Shown here: piece after piece, positions 33,168 through 45,045 of the stretch
Layout of the letters: the number at the start of each line of letters is the position of its first letter
How positions within the stretch are numbered: position 1 is the first letter of the stretch
Origin: Wuchereria bancrofti
Taxonomy: Eukaryota > Nematoda > Chromadorea > Rhabditida > Onchocercidae
Direction of reading: 5' to 3'
Assembly: GCA_005281725.1 (NCBI GenBank)
Contig: SSBO01000012.1
Coordinates: 12,625,247 to 12,689,246, forward strand
DNA: 64,000 bases
Program-made: the position numbers and the translations under genes
Notes under the pieces: model-generated
The model's database searches: none
What the model was told of the DNA's origin: nothing
Seen by the model: the letters and a program-made list of their open reading frames with translations, nothing else

Positions 33168-34033
33168 TCTATATTCTCTTTTTTTTCTGGTACATTTACG
33201 AGTTTTAAATTTTCGCAATAAAAAAATGTAAAAATCGTTTCTAAATCTTATTACTTCACTTTAGCAATCAATACAATTATAATATGTACAACGTTGTTTG
33301 TTGTCATTTTTCATTGTCTTTTTTTGTTTCCATCTCAGCAATCGGTCTTTAGTCTTCATGATTGTGATAAATAATAGTGATGGATTTTGAGCTGTTCATA
33401 TGATGCCATTATCGAGACGAATTGTGTATTTTGTTTGGAAGACAATTTTCTCTCGTAGGTCATCGAATCGAGTTTGGATAGAAACGATTATATATCACCA
33501 TCACAAGAATGTATCACCATCACAAGATGCATTTACAGAGAGTATCTTATCAGAATAGAAGTCGGAAAGGAAATTATACATATCTAGATTTTTTCATGCC
33601 ATTTCGATTAGTGTTTGGGCATATTTCGCGCTATTTCGCTTGGACATTTTCTCATCTGTGCTAAATAATATTGATGTCACTGTTCTAAATGATACTTGAG
33701 AGTTATGAGAAAGAGTTTTCTGAGTTTTTCATCTTCGGAATTAAAATTAAAAATGAAAAGATGTATTATCTTTTGGTATACATTAAGTTCAGCTAAATTT
33801 TTAAATGATTTCAAATCTTACATCCCCATAATTGTTATTTTGAGAGCCGTGATAGAGTAGTAGATGAAATAAGATATCTTATGGCTGTAGTGTCTATGGG
33901 ATTTTTGAGGAAGAAAGGTGGACTGTAAAATAGAAAAGACAGATGGGAAGAGTAGTTAAAAAAAAATAAACCGTTGCGAACCGTCGATTCTCAGCCATTA
34001 TATCGATTAGCCAACATATTATTTTAACCTTTT

Positions 34034-34054
34034 AAAATTTTCAGCTCTTCCATG
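34034..34054 (+). promoter_or_regulatory. probable SL trans-splice acceptor of TRIP12 copy 1
   Basis: A consensus acceptor, AAAATTTTCAG, ends at 34044, and the start ATG is at 34052, leaving a 7 nt leader (CTCTTCC). No upstream coding exon is evident. The same arrangement is conserved in copy 2 (acceptor 48420, ATG 48428). Confidence 0.55.
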
Positions 34055-37000
34055 TCGAATATAGGATCGGCATCTGGACAACACGCTGACAACGTTACGC
34101 TGCCTCAATTTAGTCGAAAACGTACTTCACCAAATTCAGGTTAGTTTTATCCTTACATGATGAAATTTGATGGAAAGTGAAACTAAAAGAAGTTGGTCAT
34201 TACACTGATTAGTCAATACATGCATTTCCTTATTAGTATCGGAGGTTTAACATTGTCTCCACTAATCATTCCGGTAATTCAGTCAGACATTGTGATTCAT
34301 TAAGAAGATGCAGCTGCCCATTAGCTTCATGAATCGTGATGTTAAATATAATTGTTGGACGACATTCGTATTAATCTCTTCACTATGCTGCGTTCGTCGT
34401 TCGTTAGATTATGTTTCATTGTTGTTGATCGCATGAATCACCTCGTCCACATAACAGTTTCCCTTTGGCTTATTGAAAAATTTTAGGAATGTGCTCTTCG
34501 TACCGTACTTCACCATTTTCTTAATTATTACTAATATTGCTGTACTGTTAATATGTCTGAATTGGATTTTAGCTCTCAAATAATATTTTTCCTTAGGAAA
34601 GATTAGGAAGTTATGAACAATTATTTGGTTGTCATTTTGTAAGAATTATTAAATAGTACGAAATTTAACCATTCCAAATGCTATCAAAATGCTAAACTGT
34701 GCGCATCTCTTCTATTAATTCTTGTTGTCAATAACTACCAGTTATCGGTCATTCATTCCAGGTTCATTGAAATCAGAAACTCCGTCAGCAACTTCAGTTG
34801 CAGCTGTGGCTTCTTCATCTAAACTGCGTCGGATTACCCATTCATCAGTGGAACAGGTATTTTGATTAAAAAAAAAAAAAAAAAACTATCCTCATTGTTT
34901 TGCAAACAAAATCAGACATGTTGCAGTCCTTCTGCGAGATAAATTGCCGATTCCGAAACATAAGTATAGTTTCAGCCTGCTATTTACATTGAAGAACGTA
35001 ATTAAAGTGTTACGAGTAAAAAATTTAAGAAAAAAGTTGAGTGTTGTAGAATCCAAAAAGCAGCGACCTGTCTCGACAGCAAACTTCTCATTTATCGGGT
35101 GCACCTGAAAGGAGATCAGTGGGTGGAGGAAGTAGACGTTCAGGTTCTAGTCGTTCCGGACACGATAGTGTTAGAAGTGAATTGAAATATTTGACAGATT
35201 TCTTTCCTGATCAAAATCCGAGTGATCGCCGTCTGACTCGTTCTCAACGCCAGTATTCAATTTCATTATCAAGTGTTAGCGTTTTTTTTTTTTTTTTTGT
35301 GAATTTCAACCATTTGTTGCTTATATTCCAAAAAAAAAAATACTTCACTAATTACAGAAACATTGATTTCTCGGAATGAGAAACTTCTCGTTATCGTTTT
35401 TTCTGCTGAATTTGCTCAGCCCTCTGTTTAGAGCATCATTTAGGATTGAATTAGAATACGATATTGTGATTTTGTACTCTTTAAATTTTCATTGTTTTTT
35501 TCTATTTTGGTCTTACTACAGAGTCAGACAACAGACAGCATTGACAGTTCTGCACATGCAAGCAGTGGCTCAGTAGTGGTTGAGCAGTCAAGGTACTATA
35601 ATTTCTTGCTGTTTTATTCTTAGTATTACTTCATTTCATTCTCTTTCTCATTCTCCTCTCTTTTTCATCAAGTCATCCTCTATATTCTTTTATTGCTGAG
35701 AAACTTCATCTACAAAAATGATCTTTAGAGAGCAATTTATGACCTTTCTCTTATTTTTGTCACTTTGTACTCACCACAACAATTTCGAGAGATCGACGAA
35801 AATGGTCTTTCTTTATTTCATGTGATTTTTTGTATATTTTTGCATAGTGGTGACAATATGTGCGCTAAATCCTAGAGAGAACCTTGCTATTCCAGAAGCA
35901 TAAAAGATAGGCCACGAGCTTGTAAAAGTCGTACCACTGTGGCGGGCCGAGTAAATATCGGAGCGGAGAGCCCACCTGCGGCAAATGACAGCGAGCAGCA
36001 ACCGAGCACTTCGTCATCAGCACGCACTCGTGCGCATAATTCAGCAACGGGTCTCTGCCATAGTATCGCGTACGTCAATAAACATTTGGCTAGTAGCAAA
36101 TTATTTTCAGTCATGTCATTTATGCATTGTTACATTCACTAGGTCACATGCATTTGTCAATACATATGGTTGTGAGCAAAGCGGAAAGAGGTACAGCTGT
36201 TTTGCTAATTCTTATTTAAGTTATTGGTTGATATTGTGAAACTGATATAATGAAATTTAAATGTCATCGTGACATAAATATCATAGAATTTGGATAATAA
36301 TCGTTCCTTCTCGAATTTATAGTTATATCATTATTTGCTTCCAATGAAACAGTTTCGCGAGATTGCAGGGGTTGTGAAAGCACATCAATTCGTGTTTCAC
36401 CAACTTCCATACATCAAAACGAACCAAGTGGTTGTCGTTCGGCCCCGCGGCCTGGTGTAGTTGTGCAGGTTTAAATTTAATATACTTTTATTTATATTTC
36501 AGTCTGGAAAAAAAGCTATTTTCATTTTTTCTTTGGAATGATTTGAATGAATGAATAGAATTGGGAAATGTATTGATCGTATGCATATATGACTCATATT
36601 GATATTTGCATACTGATATCATTATTTATGCTTTGCAATATTGATCCAGAATACAATAGATGATGCAACTCCAAGTATTGTAACTGCTAGTAACAACACA
36701 GCACTGACCACACCATTAAACAGCAATGCTGTAATAACAATTACGACTACAGAACTCTCAAGAGCTGCTAACGGTGGTGTATCTGCTGAAAGTCATTCTT
36801 CACAGTTTAGGAATTTGCAACGGTAACTTTTGCATAGTGATTTCTTGAATAATTGCGGCTGTAGAATATGAGCATAAGTGTAGCATTTTAAGGAAATACT
36901 TGTTTGTAATTTTTTTTCTTTTTAAATAACATTCTGTAAGGCATTGTTTTAAAGTTATGCTCGTAACGGTTAGAAGCAGATTTGCTATTAATTAGGTTTC

Positions 37001-40000
37001 TGCAACATTTTGTCGCTTAAGCACTTAAATATTAGTTAAATGGTCATTGATTTCCACGGATTCAGCACTTCAATGCAGGGGTAACATCTTCCTGTTACTA
37101 CATGTAATATTTCTATGCATATGTCTGACAGTTTATTGTTAATGGCGTAAAAAATATTAACTCCAAATAATGGTTTTGGCTTATTCAAGTTATATTTTGG
37201 ATTTTTGAAAAAACCGTAAATTCCATACTGCAGAGTTTTTTTAAACGTTATTTTATTTAGGTCACAAGCTGTTCATACAGCATCTTCATTTCTGGGCGCA
37301 CTTGTACCTCGCGTTCAGCATTTACTTGGTTCAGCACACGCTCATCCTAGTAAGTATTCTTGTTATAACATTCTGTTTTCAAAATCCCTATCCTTTTAAG
37401 TACTATCCACTATGAAGGAAGGAAAGAGAAAAATAGTGATAACATGTTAAAAAATCGTATTAATCAACCACATTTAATAGTGGCTGTCTAAGCCTTTTTC
37501 CCTTGATCGTTCTCTGCTGTCGTTTTGAAAGATTAGGCAAGTTTGATTAAAAGGATCAAAAGAAACTTGTATTAGTATCTGGTGAATTAAAAAATGAAAG
37601 TAAAGAATTTTATAGGTAATTATACATTCTCTGTCGTGTGCAACCAATTAGTTCTAGAATAAAATTTTTTTTTTAATTGATGAATATTCCAGGTAAACGC
37701 ATTACGCAGTGTATAACTATTTCAATTAATAAATTTAAGTTATACAAAACTGATCAATTTATACTTGTGTAAACGTTCACTTTATTGCTAGAATGACCGT
37801 TATAAAACAATGTTCGTAAAAGGCATATAGCTAATTTGCGTAGCTATGTTTGTCTCACATGGGATTAGTTTAAGCATAACGTTTACTAAATAAATATAAT
37901 CTATCAGTAATAAGCGTGATTGTCCAATATCTCATTTGTGTACCGTCTTCATACTTTTATGATTTAGGAGAAATCAATTTTTTTTTCTATTTTTGTCCTG
38001 CAGCAAAAATTATAATGATAAACTATTATAAGAATAGTATTGTATATACATTTATACTTTGTTTACAATTTGGTTTCATAGGTAATACATACGAATTATT
38101 TAGAGCGGAGAGTTCACAAGATGCCATTTCACATACATTTTCAGGTTCATTTTTTTAAAGTATTTACAAAATATGGTAATCAATATTAATTTGAAATAGG
38201 AAGTTTTTAAAGTTTTGGGAGAAGATTAGGCCAAAAGAAGATTGTAATGAGAACAATGAAGATTGATAAGAGAGGAAAACGGAATGATTTCATTGATCAT
38301 ATTGAAAAAATTTGATAATGTAAGAGTCTGGAAGAATAATTTGATGACACGTGAAGCGTGTACTGTTTAGAACAGCGAATTCAATATTTAATAGATTCTA
38401 TACTAGATGTAACAATTCAAGAACAGTTGAATGACTTGTTATGTTCGGGAAATTTATCGCTCGAAATTGCATATGATTTTCCTGAATTTGCCACTGCGGG
38501 TAGGGTAAATTTGCGAAAGTTTAATATTTCTTATACAGTATTTCTTATACAAAGAAATTTAGTTTGTATAATAAGCATATGACTATCAAAATGTCAAAGA
38601 TTTAGAACATATATCCCGTGTTACTATATATGGGTTTGATAATGAATTGGTTGTATTTTGCTTTAAATTCGTTTACTCCAATCATGACTGTTCAGTATTT
38701 CCACTTCTTTTTTCTTGTCCATAACCTTATACTTTAAATTTTTGAACTTTGTGTGTTTAATTTACCCGAACTTAAAAATACCGATGGTGTTGGATGGAGA
38801 TTTCGTAAAATTATAATTATAGAAGCTAGTCATTAGTTATAAGTATTTAATTTCAGTTTGCTGTAGTGTAACGTTCGAGAGCATTTAGATTTGGATATTC
38901 TCATCAGAATATGCAGACCGAAGGTTTAAGACAAAATTTTATTCAACCAGTTGGTGCGGATAAGATAGCTTTCGAAATAGCCTTTTTACTTTATGGATCA
39001 AATATTGTTCTGTTCGGTTTGCTATGTAAAATCTTAACTAATTTAAATTCTAGAACACTTGACTAGGTTATAAGTTATAGATAACGTTTCCTTTTGATGG
39101 AAGATTAGAATTGGTATTTTGACATCAATATTTTAACCATGTAACTGGACCTTGGTTCTTATATGATTTTGATCAACTTCGAAATGGATAAAGTTTTGAA
39201 AATTCATTTCGAAAATAGTGATGGAAGATAGCAGATACGGTTGTTTACCCAAGGACACTCGTGTATTAATTTAATGAGAACAGACTATATAACTAGCATT
39301 TTGGTTTTAGTTATTCCATTAGGAATTCGTCTCTTCTTTTGTATGTATTCGAATGAACCTTAAATATTTATTCAAATGGATTTAAAATTGTTTAGGGTTC
39401 AGGATTACCTGTTCGTAGGGTTCTTCTTAGCAATACTAAAGGAACTGTACAACATCAGATAATAGTGATATTTAAAGTGAATTTTTCACTTAGCTTTAAA
39501 TTTTTTGTTTGTACAATCCAGAATAGCTATAATAACTGTTGAGTTGTATGGATTCTTAAAATACTCAATTTACTCGTATTCTGTGCTCAACATTTAAGTA
39601 AGATTTATTGTATATTTCATGGTATTTAGGAATTTCTGAGATTTCCAGGATTTTGAAAAGATTTAAAACATTGGAAAGTTCAGAAATGTTTCACTTTTTT
39701 TTTCTTTTTTTTAACAAACAACTGAATGAAGTAAAATGAAATTTGTATTTGTTTAATGACTGTTTCTAATGATGATCATTCATATTGCCATTTATTACAC
39801 ATTGAATTATTTCTGTTTGGTATTGCATTTATTGAATTAAGATTAAAGGGGAAAAAAGAAAGAAAAATTGATAAAATTTCAAGGAGCGACAACATTTTTC
39901 ATAAACTTGCTGCATTCCCTCTTTAATATGGCAAAATTCATATATATTGAGCACACAAACGGCAAGATATGATGGTGCTGCTACTATTACTAATTGCTAC

Positions 40001-43000
40001 TACAATTGCAACTGCTATTGCGAATTGCTACTTCTACTGTAACTGCAAGTACTATACTGCACTACTGCTATATTTACTACTGTTTATTGCCAATTAATGT
40101 TTGATAGCAATGGTAGTATGATAGTATTAATGATACATAAAATGTTTCATGGAAATAATTAAAGAAATGAATAATATATAACATAATGAGCTATTGGAAG
40201 GTATTTCGATAATTAAATTAACATATCTTTCTATCAAAATTAATGTTTCGAAAAATTTTAAAATAAGCTAAAAGAGTGTTTAAAATAAGCCAAAAGAGAG
40301 TTATAATGTTTTATTTTATTCATTTCATGAAATCAAATTTTTATTTCATCTCGAAATAAGATTAGAGTAGTAATAAAATTTACAGGAGATGAATGAATGG
40401 ATTTAGAATTGTTTCTACATTATTGAGCGTAGTAGAAGATCAGCAAGCGAACTTTTTCTCCTTTTCAACCACTATAAAGATTTTGGTTGATATATCTCTA
40501 TACGTACCTTTTTTAAAAGTTATCATACTACTCGGCTATATATATATATCTTTTGCTTGTCCATCATTATAATGCAAATCGCCTTTTGATATTAAAAATG
40601 TTTTAATTTAATGTTTAGTTGAAATTTTATTCGGTTTTCTTACAGTAATTGACAGTTTTGGCATATCGCATTTGTTTTGTGATGATAATATGAAACATAA
40701 ATGAGACAATCGAAATTCTGCAGAATGCATTTGAATGGATTATTGGTATTTACATCAATTTGTACGTCTTTTGAAATATGCATTTATTTCATTTGAAATA
40801 TTTTTAAATTATTGTATGTGTAGTATTATAGATTTTTTTGTCCTTTTTTTATGCTGTGCATATATATATCTTAAAAAAGAAATAGGTTTTAAGTTAAGAT
40901 TTGAATGATTGATGATTGTTTATTAGAAATTATAATTTAGCTATCGGAAGGATAAAAGAAAAAAAAAAGTATTATAAAAGAATTAGAAAGCATGAAACGT
41001 ATTGGGAAGATGCTTGTCAGCTGTTTTAGCATGTAGTGGTTAATTAGGATGATAAATTGGTGTAGTATTTTACTTGTAATTCCTGTAGCACTAAATTTTT
41101 TTTTTTCGTTTTGTTTCTATGCTTTCCCCATTATTTCATTTTTTTTTCTTTTTTATAGAGAGAAGCAATGAGATAGGTAATGATGCGATGCTTTTTTTTC
41201 TCTTATTAAATATGCTAATTTTTAGAAATCATTTTTAAACGGAAAAATGGAAAAGTTTGATTAGTTGCATAAAATCTCTGCGGGAATAAGGTATGTTTAA
41301 CGGGAATAAGGTATGTTAAGTGAAATCGGTTGATTAATTTTCTAGTAGTAGTTAGTGTATGTATATATATATATATAATTCCTTGTATGATGTATATGCA
41401 TTAATGTATGACATTTAATAATACAAAGTATACGATGCATATATGTTAATTCTTTACGTACATGATTGCTTTTAGTTTTGAAATTTTTTACGCAAGATAT
41501 TTTGACCTATTTATATTTCTATATAGCAGTAGCATTTATAAATTTTTTTTTGTAGAAATTATTTCCAATTTATAAAATAGGAAAAGTTAATCTACATTTG
41601 TAAGAGAATAGGGAAAAGAGGAGAGAGTGCTCTCTAAAGAAAGGTCATATGACCCAATCCGGATAAAAAGAAGATGGAGTGATAAAAGCTTGGGAGATAT
41701 ATTGTGATGATAGTGCAACACAACAGACCTCTTTGATTCATATCGATCCATTATCTTACTATATCACTGTTTTAGTTACTGTTATCTGATTGCTTTAATC
41801 ATATAGTTACCGTAACGATAAGATGGTAAGGGGAGGGAAGAGAAGGGAGAAGATGCAGAAAGATCATTCTTTTTCTATTAGATAGAAAGATAACAGTAAC
41901 TAAAACATAAGGATAGCAGTAGCATTTATAAGGATAGCAGTAGCATTTATGTGGATGATGGATGTTGTAAAAGCTGTTTAATTCTGTATAACTCCTCTTT
42001 ACTTTATAATTTTTATCTATCAAAAACGATGAAGATTTAATCTATTCCCCAATTTCTTTCTCATTTTTTTATTTTTCAAAAACTTGGTTATTCATCTTGC
42101 AGGGTAATAGTTATATTTATTTCAAAGCTTATTTTTCAATTCTTGTAATGTTTCGAAAATTAGTGAAGCGAGTGGTAAAGTTCCGTCGTTGTTTCGACGA
42201 AAATTTCGTTATTTTGCTCACTCAAAAAGTATGCCAAATTTGTCGTTTTTTTTGAGCCCACCAAATGTTTCAGGCTGGAAGTTCTGGTACCTCATCGGTT
42301 GGATTCCTGTCTAAGATCTGAGAGCTCAAAAGAGCTCTTTGAAACTAGAGAGGAAGAGCATGAAAGAAGGAACGAAGGGCAAAAAAGAAGACAAAAAGAA
42401 GAAAAGTAATGAGATAACCTATTCATGCTGTTAATGCTTTGATAGCCAGATTTATTAACTATTTGAGAATCTGTGAGGGAAAGGTAGCAAACTGAAGGAA
42501 CGAAGGGCTAAGAAGCGATCTTAACGTTTGGTCTCTTGAAACAAAGTTGAAACACAACTGCTAATATTTATGCACTATTACAGCCAGTAGAATTAATAGT
42601 CGTTATCATTGATTATCATTCAGCTAACCAAACAAGCATCTTTTAAGGAGCCCATTTTCATTTCTGTATTAAAAATCCTGCTGAGATAACATACTTATGT
42701 GCGTATGTATGTATGTATATACGGTAGGTAACCTCTAAGAAAAAATACTTTTATTATTATCATAAATTTTTTATCTTCCACTTTCTAGTCAGCAACTGCA
42801 TAAAAATTGCAGGTTAGTGCNACCAAACAAGCATCTTTTAAGGAGCCCATTTTCATTTCTGTATTAAAAATCCTGCTGAGATAACATACTTATGTGCGTA
42901 TGTATGTATGTATATACGGTAGGTAACCTCTAAGAAAAAATACTTTTATTATTATCATAAATTTTTTATCTTCCACTTTCTAGTCAGCAACTGCATAAAA

Positions 43001-44686
43001 ATTGCAGGTTAGTGCCTTCTTTTTATGTACTTTACATAATGAACCGAAAAATTAAATGGTATAAATGGTTTCTTTATATGAAACAAACATAGACTGTAAT
43101 CTAGGAGTGTAAAAGTGGGTAACAGATGATTCAATTTTTCATTCACTAATTTGTGAGGGAGTTTTTGTTGTGAAATTCTGAAAGTTATCCGTATACTATG
43201 TATATATCTAATCGAAGATTTCTAAATATACTTGTGAAACTATTTTAGCATAATTTGCAAGCAAAACAAAAAGTGGCACTGGTAGTGATATTTACATTCT
43301 TTTGTAAGGATTGATTCTTATGAGATATGTTACGAAATGCTATGAATGGAAATTTCATAGCAATATACTTATGTCCAGATCATATATCGGATTAATTCAG
43401 AAACAATTTCATTTCTTTCTTGCAAATGAAGACACTTTCTTTGTTCGTTATCAAAGACTGGTTTCATTTTTGTAGAACTACTTGGTGGTGATTTTAGCTT
43501 TAGTTATCGTAAGTTATACTGATTTATTGATTAGATTTGTTTTAGATGCACGAGTTGTGTCGATAATGGAACGTTTACGTTCTACAAGTGAACTTAGTCA
43601 ACTGGATGCAGCTACCGAACTAGCTGATATGCTACTTTTGGGCAACGAAGAGAGCCTTCCAAATTTACCAATCAAAGATATCATTCGTGCTCTTATCATG
43701 TTGCTTCAGAAGGAGCATAATTTCGTGTTGGTAAGTTGAAGTTTCGATTCATCAAAATGTTTTACGTAAGTGGAAGGAGTAAACGAATGATAGCGGAAGC
43801 CGTGTTTCATACGATCATACCGGTATCGGTAGAAGTTTTTTAAATCCATATGCATTACTTTCCAGTATCACTGAGATTAATCCAGAGATCAAAAGCATTA
43901 CAGTTTTTTAATTTTCTTCTTTCATTGCAATTTTGAATATTTTATTTTAGATGCTTACGGCTGCAAGATGTATATCAAATATGCTGGAAGCTTTACCACG
44001 TGCATTACCAGTTGTTATTGACACAGTGCCACATCTTCTTGAAAAGGTTTTCTTTACCTTGTTTCTTCATTACAAAAAGGTGATAGTTATACACATCTGA
44101 AATTTACTTTGGAATGAGAAAAAGTCGCTACAAATATAGTCTAAGGAGTTATACAGTAGTAATCCTAATATTATAACCTCTTATTATCGGTCATTATTTT
44201 ATTGTCTTTGATGAGTTGGAATAAAACGTTGTATAAGTTGAGTAAGTTGAATGTATGATACATGAAGCTTGTTAATAGCTATTGATAGCATGATGAAGAA
44301 AGATATTTAGCTTGGGAAGTTTTCTTTTTAAGCGAAGGTTTTAACAAGTACTTTTTTTTTATGAACAGCTGATATTTTTTCTTGTCGAGTCATATAGCTA
44401 TAAAAGTATACCTATGAATTTTTTCGTTGTGATCTTTCAATACTTCAAAATTTTGAGAACTTATTAGTAAAGCAGTAAGGAACACCAATACTCTCTTCCT
44501 TTCCCAGTTACTGCTATCTCTTTTTTTAAATACATCTTGAAAATTAGAAAGTATTAATCCTGAATAAACTTTTTAATGTGAAATTTCTTTCAGTTGAAAC
44601 GTATCGAATGTATTGATGTAGCAGAGCAATCATTAATGGCGTTGGAAGTGATGTCAAAAAGGAATGGCAAAAATATAATGTCAGCT
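34052..44686 (+). CDS. TRIP12: TRIP12-like HECT E3 ligase, N-terminal half, copy 1
   Basis: Phase-consistent exons: 34052-34139, 34762-34856, 35050-35274, 35522-35592, 35878-36062, 36353-36468, 36650-36822, 37261-37349, 38082-38144 and 38371-38499. Later come 42274-42405 (charged) and armadillo exons 43546-43730, 43951-44046 and 44594-44686. The start MSNIGSASGQH opens a Ser/Arg/Thr-rich, probably disordered N-terminus. The armadillo exons match TRIP12: ELADMLLLGNEESLPNLPIK aligns with its LLVMGNEETLGGFPVK region, followed by CISNMLEALPRALPVVIDTV and IECIDVAEQSLMALEVMSKR. Exons between 38.5 and 43.5 kb do not chain cleanly, and the exon-like segment at 38867-38959 is frameshifted and has lost its donor. 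The copy stops at the N at 45045 before the WWE region, so it is not complete here. Confidence 0.8.
38371..38499 (+). CDS. fused exon of copy 1
   Basis: Acceptor TGTTTAG then EQRIQYLIDSILDVTIQEQL and on to DFPEFATAG; the donor is GTAGGG (or GTAAAT six bases on). The phase matches exon 38082-38144. Relative to copy 2, about 190 nt (the end of one exon, an intron and the start of the next) are missing, yet the frame is preserved. The segment is not recognised in vertebrate TRIP12; I infer it is a nematode-specific part of this gene, but it could be a different gene fragment in the intron. Confidence 0.5.
38867..38959 (+). pseudogene. frameshifted exon-like segment, copy 1
   Basis: Partner of 53505-53596 in copy 2, which reads EHLDLDILVQNMQSEG and ends QPVGAG with a GTAAGA donor. 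Copy 1 has two extra bases (CGAGAGCATT) and lacks one (CTCATCAG), so the frame is broken, and its donor reads ATAAGA. It would not splice as in copy 2. Confidence 0.5.
42274..42405 (+). CDS. charged, probable coiled-coil exon of TRIP12 copy 1
   Basis: Acceptor TTTCAG and donor AAAA|GTAATG bound 132 nt encoding LEVLVPHRLDSCLRSESSKE then an Arg/Glu/Lys-rich run (REEEHERRNEGQKRRQKEE). It enters after one base (phase 1) and leaves after two (phase 2). The partner exon in copy 2 (56886-57017) differs at only three positions, all silent, while adjoining introns differ widely, so it is under purifying selection. Such a segment is not a recognised part of vertebrate TRIP12; it may be a lineage-specific linker. 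Confidence 0.65.
42627..43015 (+). repeat. 194 nt exact duplication across an N at 42821
   Basis: Positions 42627-42820 are repeated as 42822-43015. Copy 2 has this segment once (about 57239 onward). It doubles the possible 24 nt exon (42789-42812 and 42984-43007). Confidence 0.88.
42789..42812 (+). other. possible 24 nt exon between TTTCTAG and GTTAGT
   Basis: The 24 nt between a good acceptor and a GTTAGT donor would follow the charged exon in frame as NQQLHKNC. Copy 2 has a one-base insertion here (57428-57452) that creates a stop in that frame. The phase into the armadillo exon does not fit either way, so the splice pattern is unresolved. It also occurs at 42984-43007 because of the N-flanking duplication. 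Confidence 0.3.
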
Positions 44687-45045
44687 GTAAGTTTCTTAAA
44701 TGCTTTGTTCTGTTATATTATGGTCATTAACATCATTTGTTGTTAGTGTGTGATAGTGGAATATGTATTTGTGGGCTTCTTATTTTATATCGTAATATTT
44801 TCTGTATACACCGAAAAGATATCGGAAAGAAAAAATGCTAATTTCTATCAAATTGAAAGTGATTTCTCTTGTATCCACAATAACGAATAAGATAACAAAC
44901 GAAATGCAGTCATCGTAAAGAATGAGCTGATCATTTAAAGCTAGCAAGAAAACGTATATGCAAATGATTTAATTAGATATAGTAAATGGTTTAACCCATC
45001 CAAGTGATACATAAAAATCACATTTGAATATTTCTTTAACTTTGN

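Larger units (their letters stand above)
28982..34044. other. upstream flank of TRIP12 copy 1, no exon recognised
   Basis: About 3.2 kb of real sequence once the N-flanking duplications are discounted. It is collinear with 45046-48420 of copy 2. It contains GTT/GCT trinucleotide runs (near 30060-30180 and 31758-31870) and short TATA-rich stretches, but no splice-bounded coding segment. Promoter elements could lie here. Confidence 0.5.
28982..45044 (+). repeat. TRIP12 block, copy 1 (diverged partner of 45046-59503)
   Basis: From TAGAAGTTGACAATAGATG onward this block aligns collinearly with 45046-59503: upstream flank, all 5' TRIP12 exons and all introns. Differences are frequent substitutions and small indels, more in introns than in armadillo exons. 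In the first coding exon I count about 4 differences in 88 nt. It ends at the N at 45045, at the point corresponding to the start of copy 2's 44 nt poly-T tract. It is either an uncollapsed second haplotype or a tandem segmental duplication. It is longer than copy 2 partly because it contains internal N-flanking duplications. Confidence 0.9.

Noticed and set aside
36062..36075. Strong-looking donor GTACGT at 36070
   Set aside because: It would put the next TRIP12 exon out of frame; GTATCG at 36063 keeps the frame, and both copies retain it.
35813..36114. Minus-strand open frames opposite TRIP12 exon 35878-36062
   Set aside because: They are the antisense of a GC-richer coding exon, which explains their openness.
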